A stretch of DNA of 64,000 nucleotides from Multivorans sp965232105 (lineage in GTDB: Bacteria > Acidobacteriota > Thermoanaerobaculia > Multivoradales > Multivoraceae). The stretch is taken from NCBI GenBank assembly GCA_965232105.1, contig OZ246956.1:2542001-2606000 (forward strand), read 5' to 3'. Of this stretch, positions 23,212-31,210 are shown piece by piece; the first letter of the stretch is position 1; every line of letters starts with the position of its first letter. Made by a program: the position numbers and the translations under genes. The notes beneath the pieces were generated by a model. That model saw only the letters and a program-made list of their open reading frames with translations. It made no database searches and was not told where the DNA came from.

Positions 23212-24231
23212 ATGAGTTCGGCATCGGCAGAGGCGGCTCGGAACCCTGCCGATCCCCTGCTCGAACTCCTGCCGCAGCGCTGGCGGTCCTTCGCGAATCC
23301 GCGCCGGGATCTGCCGAAACTCGCCAGGGACCCGAGCGCCACGGCCCGGATAGAGGCGTTGCTCGGCGAAGTGCCCACGCGCCATGAGCTGTTCCTGGGC
23401 GACTCCCGCGCCGTGCCGCCACTGGCGCCGGAGTCCATCCACCTGGTGGTCACGTCGCCGCCGTACTGGACGCTGAAGGAGTATCCGGTCGCCGACGGAC
23501 AGTTAGGCTGGGTCGAGGACTACGAGGCCTTCCTCGACCAACTCGACCAGGTCTGGAAGCGCTGCTACGACGCGCTGGCGCCTGGCGGCCGGCTGGTCTG
23601 CGTGGTCGGCGATGTCTGCCTCTCGCGGCGTCGGCATGGCCGCCATGCCGTCGTGCCGTTGCACGCTTCGATCCAGGAACGTTGCCGGCACATCGGCTTC
23701 GACAACCTGGCCCCCATCATCTGGCACAAGATCGCCAATGCGGCCTACGAAGTGACGGGCGGCAAGGGCGCCTTCCTGGGCAAACCGTATGAACCGAACG
23801 CCGTGATCAAGAACGACATCGAGTTCATTCTCATGCAGCGCAAGCCGGGCGGCTATCGCCGGCCAACGCCGGCGGCCAAGGTGCTCAGCCTGATCCCGGC
23901 CGAACTCCACCACAAGTGGTTCCGCCAGATCTGGGAGGGAGTTGGAGGGGCCTCCACGCGGCACCATCCAGCTCCTTACCCGCTGGAGATCGCCGAGCGG
24001 CTGATTCGCATGTTCAGCTTCGCGGGCGACACGGTCTTCGATCCCTTCATGGGCACGGCCACCACGCAGTCGGCGGCGGCGAAGTGGGGCCGGAACAGCG
24101 TCGGCGTCGAGGTCGAGCCGGAGTACTTCGAGGCCTGCGTGGCACGAATGTCGCGTGAGGCGGCCCACATGTTCAGCCGCGTCGAGGTCGTGCCCCACGC
24201 CGGCGTCGCCGACACATCGGTCGTTCGCTGA
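23212..24231 (+). CDS. Site-specific DNA methyltransferase (beta class, TSPPYW)
   Basis: A 339-aa amino-methyltransferase for adenine-N6 or cytosine-N4. The catalytic motif 'VVTSPPYWTLKEYP' (about 80-93) comes first and the AdoMet motif 'VFDPFMGTATTQSAAAKWGRNSVGVEVEPEY' (about 278-308) comes last, the order of beta-class enzymes. A variable target-recognition stretch lies between. ATG at 23212 is the first start not preceded by shadow sequence. A probable endonuclease gene follows after 31 bp, giving a type II restriction-modification layout. Confidence 0.93.
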   Translation: MSSASAEAARNPADPLLELLPQRWRSFANPRRDLPKLARDPSATARIEALLGEVPTRHELFLGDSRAVPPLAPESIHLVVTSPPYWTLKEYPVADGQLGWVEDYEAFLDQLDQVWKRCYDALAPGGRLVCVVGDVCLSRRRHGRHAVVPLHASIQERCRHIGFDNLAPIIWHKIANAAYEVTGGKGAFLGKPYEPNAVIKNDIEFILMQRKPGGYRRPTPAAKVLSLIPAELHHKWFRQIWEGVGGASTRHHPAPYPLEIAERLIRMFSFAGDTVFDPFMGTATTQSAAAKWGRNSVGVEVEPEYFEACVARMSREAAHMFSRVEVVPHAGVADTSVVR

Positions 24232-24262
24232 GCACCGAGAAATCGAACGGAGGTCAGAGGCG

Positions 24263-24865
24263 TTGGCCGTCACCGTTGAAGGGGCGATGGAGCATCTCTA
24301 TCGCGTCGCGGTCATCGAGCAGAAGACGACTTCGCCAGTCAGGCTGTCGGGCCTGGCGGATTTCTGCGTGCAGGAGCTCGAGAAACGCGGCGTTGCCGGC
24401 GTCGGCGCCGAGGTCGCCGTTCAGGGCTTCGGCCGTGTGAAGCAGTGGGATGTCGCGTGGGAACACGCTGGCAAGGCCCGGTTGGGGGTCTCCCTCAAGT
24501 CGTTGCTCAAGAACATCCCTGGCACGGTCCCGAACCGGATCGACGACCTGATTGGCGAAGTGGCCAACGCGCAGCTTCATTCCCCTGAGATCGTCATCGG
24601 CTACGTCATGGTCTTCGACCGAAGTCAGGACTCCTGGTCGAAGAAGCACGACTCGACCTGGCTCGACCTGCTGAAGTCACGCCTGGACCAGCTTTCCCGC
24701 CGGTCGCCTCCGGCTTGGGCCATCGGTACGTTCGAGGGATACGTTCTCGCCGAGGTCGACTTCACCGATGGGCCGGCGTTGCGGTCGGATCCGTCGGGCT
24801 TCGACCAGTTCTTCGACGGTCTTGTGGAGCATTTGAAGTTCCGGAATCCCGAGGCCCTCGGCTGA
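24263..24865 (+). CDS. Probable type II restriction endonuclease
   Basis: A 200-aa protein next to the methyltransferase. The core 'FGRVKQWDVAWEHAGKARLGVSLKSLLKNIPGTVPNRID' is written here in parts as 'GRVKQWDVAW' and 'ARLGVSLKSLLKNIPGTVPN'. It fits a PD-(D/E)xK fold, with Asp followed after about 13 residues by S-x-K in place of E-x-K. 'AVTVEGAMEHLYRVAVIEQKTTSP' at the N-terminus carries a possible additional Glu. TTG at 24263 is chosen because GGAGG (24249-24253) sits 9 bp upstream. ATG 24287 is the alternative. Confidence 0.6.
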   Translation: MAVTVEGAMEHLYRVAVIEQKTTSPVRLSGLADFCVQELEKRGVAGVGAEVAVQGFGRVKQWDVAWEHAGKARLGVSLKSLLKNIPGTVPNRIDDLIGEVANAQLHSPEIVIGYVMVFDRSQDSWSKKHDSTWLDLLKSRLDQLSRRSPPAWAIGTFEGYVLAEVDFTDGPALRSDPSGFDQFFDGLVEHLKFRNPEALG

Positions 24866-24867
24866 CC

Positions 24868-24902
24868 CTGGAGGTTGTCGGGCGCGGCCCCGCGACCTCC
24901 AG
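24868..24902. terminator. Stem-loop between convergent genes
   Basis: CTGGAGGT (24868-24875) pairs with ACCTCCAG (24895-24902), and the GC-rich loop can pair further. It begins 2 bp past the endonuclease stop and lies between converging genes, so it could terminate in both directions. There is no U-tract. Confidence 0.4.
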
Positions 24903-24965
24903 CCCGCCCCCCAAGCCCTCTGGGCAGGCGCTGTAGTCGCTACCTCGCCGGTCGCGTCGCCGCAG

Positions 24966-27900
24966 CTAGGGCCGGAACTGGATCCGCCGCGGCTTGAGCC
25001 GCGCCGGTTGCGAGACGATCTTCCAGGCCGTATCGACCCACTCGCAGATCATCCGGCGGGTGTCCCGCGGGTCGATCATCTCTTCGATCTGGAAGCGGGA
25101 GAGGGGGCCGACGGGGCCGCGGGCGCTTTCGATCCTCGCCATCAACTCCTCTCGGAGGGCCCTCGGATCTTCGGCTTCGGCCAACTGGCGCTTGTAGGCG
25201 GCTTCGATGCCGCCTTCGGGCGGGATGCCGCCGGTGTCGGCGGCGGGCCAGGCGACGCGCATGGAGGGTTCGGCGCGGGGGGTGGCGTAGTTGTTGCCGG
25301 CGACGCCGAAGCTGCGCCGCATGATGACGGTGAAGATCGGCGTGGTGACCTGGGAGAAGGCGATCATCCACTGGCCGCCCCAGCGGATCGTGCCGGTGAT
25401 CTCGTGTTCGAGGCCGACGGCGAAGCCGGGGTTGTCGACGAGGTTGAGAACCGGCAGGTGGAACAGGTCGCAGAGGTCGAGGTGGCGGCTGAGCTTGCGG
25501 CAGCCGGCGGCGGTGAGGGCGCCGCCGTTCGTGTGCTGGCTGTCCGAGGCGATGACGCCCACGGGAAAGCCGTTCATCCGCACGAAGCCGGTGACCTGAT
25601 CGGCGCCCCAGAGCGGGCCGATCTCGAAGAACGAGTCCCTGTCCGCCATCAGCCGGATCGCCTTGCGCACGTCGAAGGTCGCGGTGCGCTTGCGGGGGAT
25701 GATGTGGAACAGTTCTTCGTCGCGACGGTCGGCCGGGTCGTTCGGGTCCGGCCCCGCCGTGGGGGGCGGCTCGAAGACGGAAGCGGGCAGATAAGACAGA
25801 AAGCGCCGGGTGAGGGCCATCGCCTCTTCCTCCGTTTCGGCCAGGTTGTCCACCGAACCGTTGCGGCAGTGGATGTGCCAGCCGCCGAGGTCTTCCTTGG
25901 TGATGTCGTAGCCCATCGCGGGGCGGACGACCGGCGGTCCGGCGACGAACAACTGCGCGATGTCGCGCACCATGACCGAGAAGTGGCCCAGTACGGCCTT
26001 GGCGGCGCCGATGCCCACGACGCTGCCGAGCAGCAGGTTGACGACCGGCACGGTGCTCAGTTGCTCCGTGTACATCGTGCTGCCGAGGTGACCCGGCAAA
26101 AAGGACCCGCCCGCGCCCGCGACCCGGGGGCGGCCGGCCTTGATCGCTCCGTGGCTCTCCTTGGCCTTGCTTTCTCCCTCCTTCTTCTGCTGAGGCACCA
26201 TCGCCGCGACGCTGCCGCCGCCGGACGAGCCGTCGAGCAGGCGCACCGAGGGCACCCGCATCTCCAGGGCCAGCCGGTCGAGATGACGGCTCTTCTCCCC
26301 GATCGCGCCGTCCGCGTGGCCGCCCCGGGACGTGAAGTCGTCGGCGCAGACGACGGCGGTGCGACCCTCGATCCTGCCCCAGCCGCCGACGTGGTTGGCG
26401 GGCGTGAAGTCGACGATCGCGCCGCTCTCGTCGTACGAGGCAAAGCCCGCGATGCTGCCGATCTCGTGAAAGCTGCCGTCGTCCAGCAGGAGGTCGATGC
26501 GCTCCCGGCAGGTCAACTTGCCGCGGCTGCGCTGGCGCACGACGCCGCGTTCGTCGGAGCCGGACGCCAGCCGCTTGTGCGCCAGTGCCTGCATGATGGC
26601 GACGTCCTCGAGCTGCGGGGCCCAGGTGTCGTCGCGCCGTTCCGGTTGCGTCTCGCCCGTTGCCCCCTCAGCCGGTGCGATGACCGCGACGACCTGGCCA
26701 GCCTCCACCGTGTCGCCGGATGTCAGCGGCTGAAGCGCCGCCACCGTGCCGGCCAACGGCGCGGCAACCTGCGACTCCATCTTCATCGCGCTGACGATCA
26801 GCAACGGTTCGCCGGCGGCGACGCGGTCGCCTTCCGCGACCCGAACTTCCAGGATCGATCCGGCCATGGGACAGGCGACTGCCCGCTGACCGGGTTCGAC
26901 GCCCAGCTCGGCGGTCGCCGACGTTGAGGCGGTTGGCGCGCCGACGCCGCCGGCCACCGAAACGCCCATGACCGTTGCCTGTTGCCGCAGCAGGGTCAGG
27001 GTGCCGTTGCCGCCAGCACCGGTGGCGGGGGATAGCAGGTCCGGATGTTCAGCGAGAAGCGTTGTTCGCGCGTCACCCGCGCGGACCGCGGTGTGGGCGA
27101 GGATCGCCTTGAGCTGATTCAGGTTGGTAGCGAGACCGCCGACATGGAACTCGTCCAGGGCTCGCAAGAGTCGGTCGACCGCGGCAACGTAGGAGGTGTG
27201 ACCCGAAGCGAAAGACGACGAACTCGCTGCGATGACCTTGGCGAGCAGCGGGTCGAACTGGGGCGGCGGCGCGTAGCCGACGTAGCCGCAGCCGTCCACG
27301 CGCACGCCGGGCCCGGTGGGCTCCTTGTAGGCGCTCAGCGTTCCGGCGCCACGGGCGACAACCCGGGCCTGGACGGCGGCGCCGCGCGGCGCACCGACCG
27401 CGTCCTGGCTGCCGAGGCCGAGGGAGGCGAGCGTGGCGCCGGCGGCGATCCGGAACTGGGCCTCGACGAGATCGATGCCGGTGACCTGCTCCGTGACGGT
27501 GTGTTCGACCTGGATGCGCGCGTTGCACTCGATGAAGAAGTGCTCACCCGTCTCGGGCACGACGAGGAACTCGACCGTGCCGGCGTTCGCGTAGCCGGCC
27601 GCGGCGACCAGCTTGACCGCGTCGGCCAGGATGCGGTCGCGCAGGTCGGCGTCGAGACCCGGCGCCGGCGCCGTCTCGATCACCTTCTGATTGCGCAACT
27701 GGACGGAGCAGTCCCGCTCGTGCAGGTGGACGACGTCGCCGTGCCCATCGGCAAGAACCTGGACCTCGATGTGGCGCGGCCGTTCGACGAGCTTCTCGAC
27801 GAACACCGCGCCGCTGCCGAACGCGGCTTCGGCCTCGCTTCGGCAGCGGGCGAACGCCTCGGCCATCGAGTCGGCCGAGGTGACCCTGCGCATGCCGCGA

Positions 27901-28409
27901 CCGCCGCCGCCGGCGGCCGCCTTGAGCATCACGGGATAGCCGAGGAGCCCGGCCAGGTCCGCCGCGTCGGAAGCGGATGGAACCGGGTCGTCACTGCCGG
28001 GAACCACCGGGATGTCGAGGGAGGCCGCGAGTCGGCGGGACCGCACCTTGTCGCCGAACAGCGAGAGCGCGGCCGGCGGGGGACCGACGAAGGCGAGTTC
28101 GGCATCCGCGCACTGCTGTGCGAAGTCCGCGTTCTCGGCCAGGAACCCGTAGCCGGGGTGGACGCAGTCGCAGCCGCTCCGTTGTGCCGCCGCCACCAGC
28201 GCCTCCGCGTCGAGGTAGGCGGCCACTGGATCGTCGGGCGCGCCGTTTCCGATCTGAACGGCCGAGGTCGCGAGGCGGGTGTGAAGCGACAGCGAGTCGG
28301 CGGCCGGATAGACGCCGACGGACTCCATGCCGAGCGCCGAGGCGGCCTTGACGATGCGGATGGCGATCTCGCCGCGGTTGCTGATCAGGACCCGTTCGAG
28401 TTGCGGCAT
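24966..28409 (-). CDS. Single-chain acyl-CoA carboxylase (BC-BCCP-CT fusion)
   Basis: A 1147-aa biotin enzyme holding all three functions in one chain. Biotin carboxylase (1-450) has ATP-grasp 'KAAAGGGGRGMRRV' (163-176), 'HLHERDCSVQLRNQKVIE' and 'ECNARIQVEHTVTEQ'. The biotinyl domain (510-580) has 'SAMKMES', with Lys543 biotinylated. The carboxyltransferase (about 600-1147) has 'RGGHADGAIGEKSRHLDRLA', 'GSSGGGSVAAM' and 'DNPGFAVGLEHEITG'. This resembles single-chain long-chain acyl-CoA carboxylases known from some bacteria. The acyl substrate is not predictable. ATG at 28409. Confidence 0.9.
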   Translation of the reverse strand: MPQLERVLISNRGEIAIRIVKAASALGMESVGVYPAADSLSLHTRLATSAVQIGNGAPDDPVAAYLDAEALVAAAQRSGCDCVHPGYGFLAENADFAQQCADAELAFVGPPPAALSLFGDKVRSRRLAASLDIPVVPGSDDPVPSASDAADLAGLLGYPVMLKAAAGGGGRGMRRVTSADSMAEAFARCRSEAEAAFGSGAVFVEKLVERPRHIEVQVLADGHGDVVHLHERDCSVQLRNQKVIETAPAPGLDADLRDRILADAVKLVAAAGYANAGTVEFLVVPETGEHFFIECNARIQVEHTVTEQVTGIDLVEAQFRIAAGATLASLGLGSQDAVGAPRGAAVQARVVARGAGTLSAYKEPTGPGVRVDGCGYVGYAPPPQFDPLLAKVIAASSSSFASGHTSYVAAVDRLLRALDEFHVGGLATNLNQLKAILAHTAVRAGDARTTLLAEHPDLLSPATGAGGNGTLTLLRQQATVMGVSVAGGVGAPTASTSATAELGVEPGQRAVACPMAGSILEVRVAEGDRVAAGEPLLIVSAMKMESQVAAPLAGTVAALQPLTSGDTVEAGQVVAVIAPAEGATGETQPERRDDTWAPQLEDVAIMQALAHKRLASGSDERGVVRQRSRGKLTCRERIDLLLDDGSFHEIGSIAGFASYDESGAIVDFTPANHVGGWGRIEGRTAVVCADDFTSRGGHADGAIGEKSRHLDRLALEMRVPSVRLLDGSSGGGSVAAMVPQQKKEGESKAKESHGAIKAGRPRVAGAGGSFLPGHLGSTMYTEQLSTVPVVNLLLGSVVGIGAAKAVLGHFSVMVRDIAQLFVAGPPVVRPAMGYDITKEDLGGWHIHCRNGSVDNLAETEEEAMALTRRFLSYLPASVFEPPPTAGPDPNDPADRRDEELFHIIPRKRTATFDVRKAIRLMADRDSFFEIGPLWGADQVTGFVRMNGFPVGVIASDSQHTNGGALTAAGCRKLSRHLDLCDLFHLPVLNLVDNPGFAVGLEHEITGTIRWGGQWMIAFSQVTTPIFTVIMRRSFGVAGNNYATPRAEPSMRVAWPAADTGGIPPEGGIEAAYKRQLAEAEDPRALREELMARIESARGPVGPLSRFQIEEMIDPRDTRRMICEWVDTAWKIVSQPARLKPRRIQFRP

Positions 28410-28513
28410 GGATTGACCCCGTCGGTTGAGGAAGAAGGGGAGGATACAGGGGCGGCGCTAAGATTCGCCGCTTCCCGTGGCGGGCTCGTTCGAGCGAGCC
28501 TGTACCGTTCTTC

Positions 28514-29008
28514 ATGCCCTTCACCTGCCGCAACGCGACGCCCGACGACGCGGAAGCCCTCGTCGTCCTCGTCAACGACGCCTTTCAGATCGAGGCGGAC
28601 ATGCTCACCGGCGACCGGATCGGGATTCGGGAGGTCAGGGACCGGCTCGAGCGTGGAGCCTTTCTCGTCTGCGATGCGGAGCGAGGCGGTCTGGACGGCT
28701 GCGTGTACGTCGAACGCCGCGGCGAGACCGGCTATCTGGGTCTGGTCTCGGTGGCGACGGTGCGGCAGAGCACCGGGTTGGGCCGCGATCTGATGGCAGC
28801 GGCCGAGAGTTGGCTGTGTGAGGCCGGATGCGCAGTCTTTCAGCTCTGGGTGCTCAGCACGCGGCCCGAGCTCTCCGACTGGTACGGACGGATGGGATAC
28901 CGGCTGGTGCGCACCGAACCGTTCGAAGCGGTGAATCCGCCGCCAACGAGAAGGCCGCTTCGCCCGTGTCACTTTCTGGTGATGGAGCGCGATGCGACCG
29001 CTCGCTAG
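28514..29008 (+). CDS. GNAT-family N-acetyltransferase
   Basis: A 164-aa acetyltransferase with 'FTCRNATPDDAEALVVLVNDAF' at the N-terminus, the acetyl-CoA loop 'SVATVRQSTGLGRDLMAAAESW' (Q/RxxGxG motif) and 'LSDWYGRMGYRLVRTEPFE' at the C-terminus. The substrate is unknown. It is transcribed divergently from the acyl-CoA carboxylase and stands alone on its strand. Confidence 0.85.
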   Translation: MPFTCRNATPDDAEALVVLVNDAFQIEADMLTGDRIGIREVRDRLERGAFLVCDAERGGLDGCVYVERRGETGYLGLVSVATVRQSTGLGRDLMAAAESWLCEAGCAVFQLWVLSTRPELSDWYGRMGYRLVRTEPFEAVNPPPTRRPLRPCHFLVMERDATAR

Positions 29009-29024
29009 AGGCCGGCTTTCGTAG

Positions 29025-29657
29025 CTACCGTTCTCTCAACACGTCGTAGAGATTGAGCAACTGGCGTCTGAGACGTCGCTCCTGGACCTGCTCCTCTAGC
29101 AGGCGCCTGAAGTCGTCCCGAGTGTTCAGGTAGCGGCCCATCTGGGAGAGCAGGGAGAACTTGTCGTTGTCGTGGAAGCGAGCGTCCAGCTCGAGCAGTG
29201 CGTCGTAGTAGTCGAAGTCGTTCTTGATGAAGCCGCTCTCGCCGGCTTCGGCCATGACCAGGGCCACCCGTTCGAAGGGCGCCACGAGAGAGCGCCTCGA
29301 CCCGGGCACTGCATGGGCCACGATCTTCACTTCGTCCGCGACGGCGAAGCGATCCCGCATTTCCGGCGCGGTCATCGGCCGCACGGAGCAGTCCTCCTCG
29401 GTCATCTCGACGGTGACCACGTAGCGCGACCTGGGTGTGGGCAGGTGGACCGAGCCCTCGACCTGGACCTCGAGCTGGTAGGCGCCGTCGTCTTCGGCTG
29501 GCAGTGCGGCGACCTCGGTCACGAAGCCGCGGAGGACGTAGATGTCCTGAGGGAACAGGGCGTGCGGTACGGGGCCGGGGCATTCCCCGGCGCCGACGGG
29601 TCCCGTGGCCACGGCAGCGCACAGGACAACGACGGCGCCGAACGTCAAACGGCTCAT
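29025..29657 (-). CDS. Exported hypothetical protein, 210 aa
   Basis: Signal peptide 1-25 ('MSRLTFGAVVVLCAAVATGPVGA'), then a predicted beta-rich middle ('YVLRGFVTEVAALPAEDDGAYQLEVQVEG...YVVTVEMTEEDC') and a charged helical C-terminus. Cys residues at the mature start ('ECPGPVP') and in 'EEDCSV' could pair. No family is recognised. The ATG (29657) overlaps the stop of the MATE gene by 4 bp (ATGA), so its production is tied to the transporter. Confidence 0.6.
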   Translation of the reverse strand: MSRLTFGAVVVLCAAVATGPVGAGECPGPVPHALFPQDIYVLRGFVTEVAALPAEDDGAYQLEVQVEGSVHLPTPRSRYVVTVEMTEEDCSVRPMTAPEMRDRFAVADEVKIVAHAVPGSRRSLVAPFERVALVMAEAGESGFIKNDFDYYDALLELDARFHDNDKFSLLSQMGRYLNTRDDFRRLLEEQVQERRLRRQLLNLYDVLRER

Positions 29658-31096
29658 GCCGGCTCCGCGGCCTCGGCTGTGGCCTCGACCGGTACTTCCC
29701 GGCCGACGGTCTGGTCGCCGGGAAGCGGTGCACCTTCGTCGATGGTGTTGATGGCGGTTCGCAGGCCAGCCGTCAGCCACAGCAGCGCGACGGAAGCCGA
29801 GATCACGGTGCCCACCAACGACGAGTACCAGACCCACTGGACGGGCAGGCGCAGCCAGAAAGTCACTGCCCAGGAGAGTGGTGCGCTGATCAGGATGACA
29901 CGCAGCAGGGAGAGCCAGAGTTCCGGAGAACCACGTCCCAGCCCCTGCAGCGTGCGCCCGGTCAGGATCGAAACGCCGATGAAGGGATAGGCGAACACGA
30001 CCACCCGCAGGTAGCCGACCCCCAGGCCGCGGATGCCCGGGCTGTCGGTGAAGAAGGCGACGAGCCAGGGAGCCAGCACGTAGAACGCGGCGGCGATCGC
30101 GAGGCTGAGCAGGATCGTCCGCGCCATTGCGTAGCGGACGATCTCCCGCAGCAGGTCGCCCCGCCGGGCGCCGTAGAACATGCCGACCAGGGTGACCAGA
30201 CCCGAGGCCACGGCGACCTGGGGGAGGATCACGACGTGATCGAGCCGGCTGCCGATCTGGAGCGCGGCCACGGCGTCGGGCGTGTGCTCGACCAGAATGC
30301 GGTTCAACACGCCGCCGCCCATCGACATGACGAGGAAGGACAGCGACGCCGGCAGGCCGATGACGCAGATGCTGCGCGCGATGGCGGGGTCGTAGCGGAA
30401 GTTGCGGAGGTTGAAGCGGACGTACGACAGCTTCGCGACGAACAGGAGGTAGATGAAGGCGAGTGCCGCTATCGCCTGACTGACGATCGTGGCCAGGGCG
30501 GCGCCGGCGACGCCCATCCCGAAGGTGAAGATGAACAGGGGGTCGAGCGCGATGTTGAGCAGCGTCGCCGCGCCCTGGATCATGACCGGCGTCTTCACGT
30601 TGCCCTCGCCGGAGAGGATCGAGCGGAAGAAGACCGCCAGCACCATGAAGGGGTAGCCGCAGGCCAGCACGCGGAAGTAGCTCCAGGCCTGGGGCACGAG
30701 CTCTTCGGGGACACCGAGCGCATGGAGCAGGGGAACGCCGAATCCGAGCGCGGAACCCGTCGTCAGCGCGGCGACCAGGGCGCCGATCAAGACGGCGTGT
30801 TCGGCCGCGCGGTCGGCGCGGACGCGGTCGCGCGCGCCGATCGCCTGCGCGATGACCGCGGTGATCCCGGTGCCAAGGCCGAAGGTCACGCCCATCGCCA
30901 GGAACACGAGCGGCATGTTGAAGGCGAGGGCGGTCAACGCCTCCGGGCTCACACGGCCGACGAAGAACATGTCGACGATCATGTAGAGCGTCTGGATCGA
31001 CATGCCGATCAGAATCGGCAGAGCCAGTATCCAGAGTGCGCGCCGCGGGTTCGCGACGAAACTGTCGAGGCGATCGGCCCCGGGTCGCTCCTGCAT
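29654..31096 (-). CDS. MATE-family efflux transporter
   Basis: A 480-aa inner-membrane antiporter with 12 helices in two similar halves. Hallmarks are 'RRALWILALPILIGMSIQTLYMIVDMFFVGRV' (given in part as 'ALPILIGMSIQTLYMIVDMF'), 'GTGITAVIAQAIGARDR', 'SILSGEGNVKTPVMIQGAATLLNIALDP' and 'GRTLQGLGRGSPEL'. It exports drugs or metabolites using a Na+ or H+ gradient. The Ser/Glu-rich C-terminal tail is soluble. An exported protein of unknown function is coupled downstream. Confidence 0.92.
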   Translation of the reverse strand: MQERPGADRLDSFVANPRRALWILALPILIGMSIQTLYMIVDMFFVGRVSPEALTALAFNMPLVFLAMGVTFGLGTGITAVIAQAIGARDRVRADRAAEHAVLIGALVAALTTGSALGFGVPLLHALGVPEELVPQAWSYFRVLACGYPFMVLAVFFRSILSGEGNVKTPVMIQGAATLLNIALDPLFIFTFGMGVAGAALATIVSQAIAALAFIYLLFVAKLSYVRFNLRNFRYDPAIARSICVIGLPASLSFLVMSMGGGVLNRILVEHTPDAVAALQIGSRLDHVVILPQVAVASGLVTLVGMFYGARRGDLLREIVRYAMARTILLSLAIAAAFYVLAPWLVAFFTDSPGIRGLGVGYLRVVVFAYPFIGVSILTGRTLQGLGRGSPELWLSLLRVILISAPLSWAVTFWLRLPVQWVWYSSLVGTVISASVALLWLTAGLRTAINTIDEGAPLPGDQTVGREVPVEATAEAAEPA

Positions 31097-31210
31097 CGGC
31101 GGAGGTTACCGCGCGGGCGCGCCGCGGCGCAGACCGATCGCCTTGGCCGTTGCTGTATAGTCCCGACTCAACTGCACCCCACGCCATCCAACGCAGGCCC
31201 AGGAGGTCCC

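Noticed and set aside
25008..26927. 639-codon plus-strand frame opposite the acyl-CoA carboxylase
   Set aside because: The minus strand carries unmistakable carboxyltransferase and biotinyl motifs, and the plus frame has no recognisable domain.
31156..31161. TATAGT as a -10 element before the Vgb-like gene
   Set aside because: The hexamer 17 bp upstream (accgat) does not resemble -35, so the promoter cannot be supported.
29435..31210. Long N-terminal extension of the Vgb-like gene
   Set aside because: It runs antisense through the MATE gene. The signal peptide and AGGAGG place the start at 31211.
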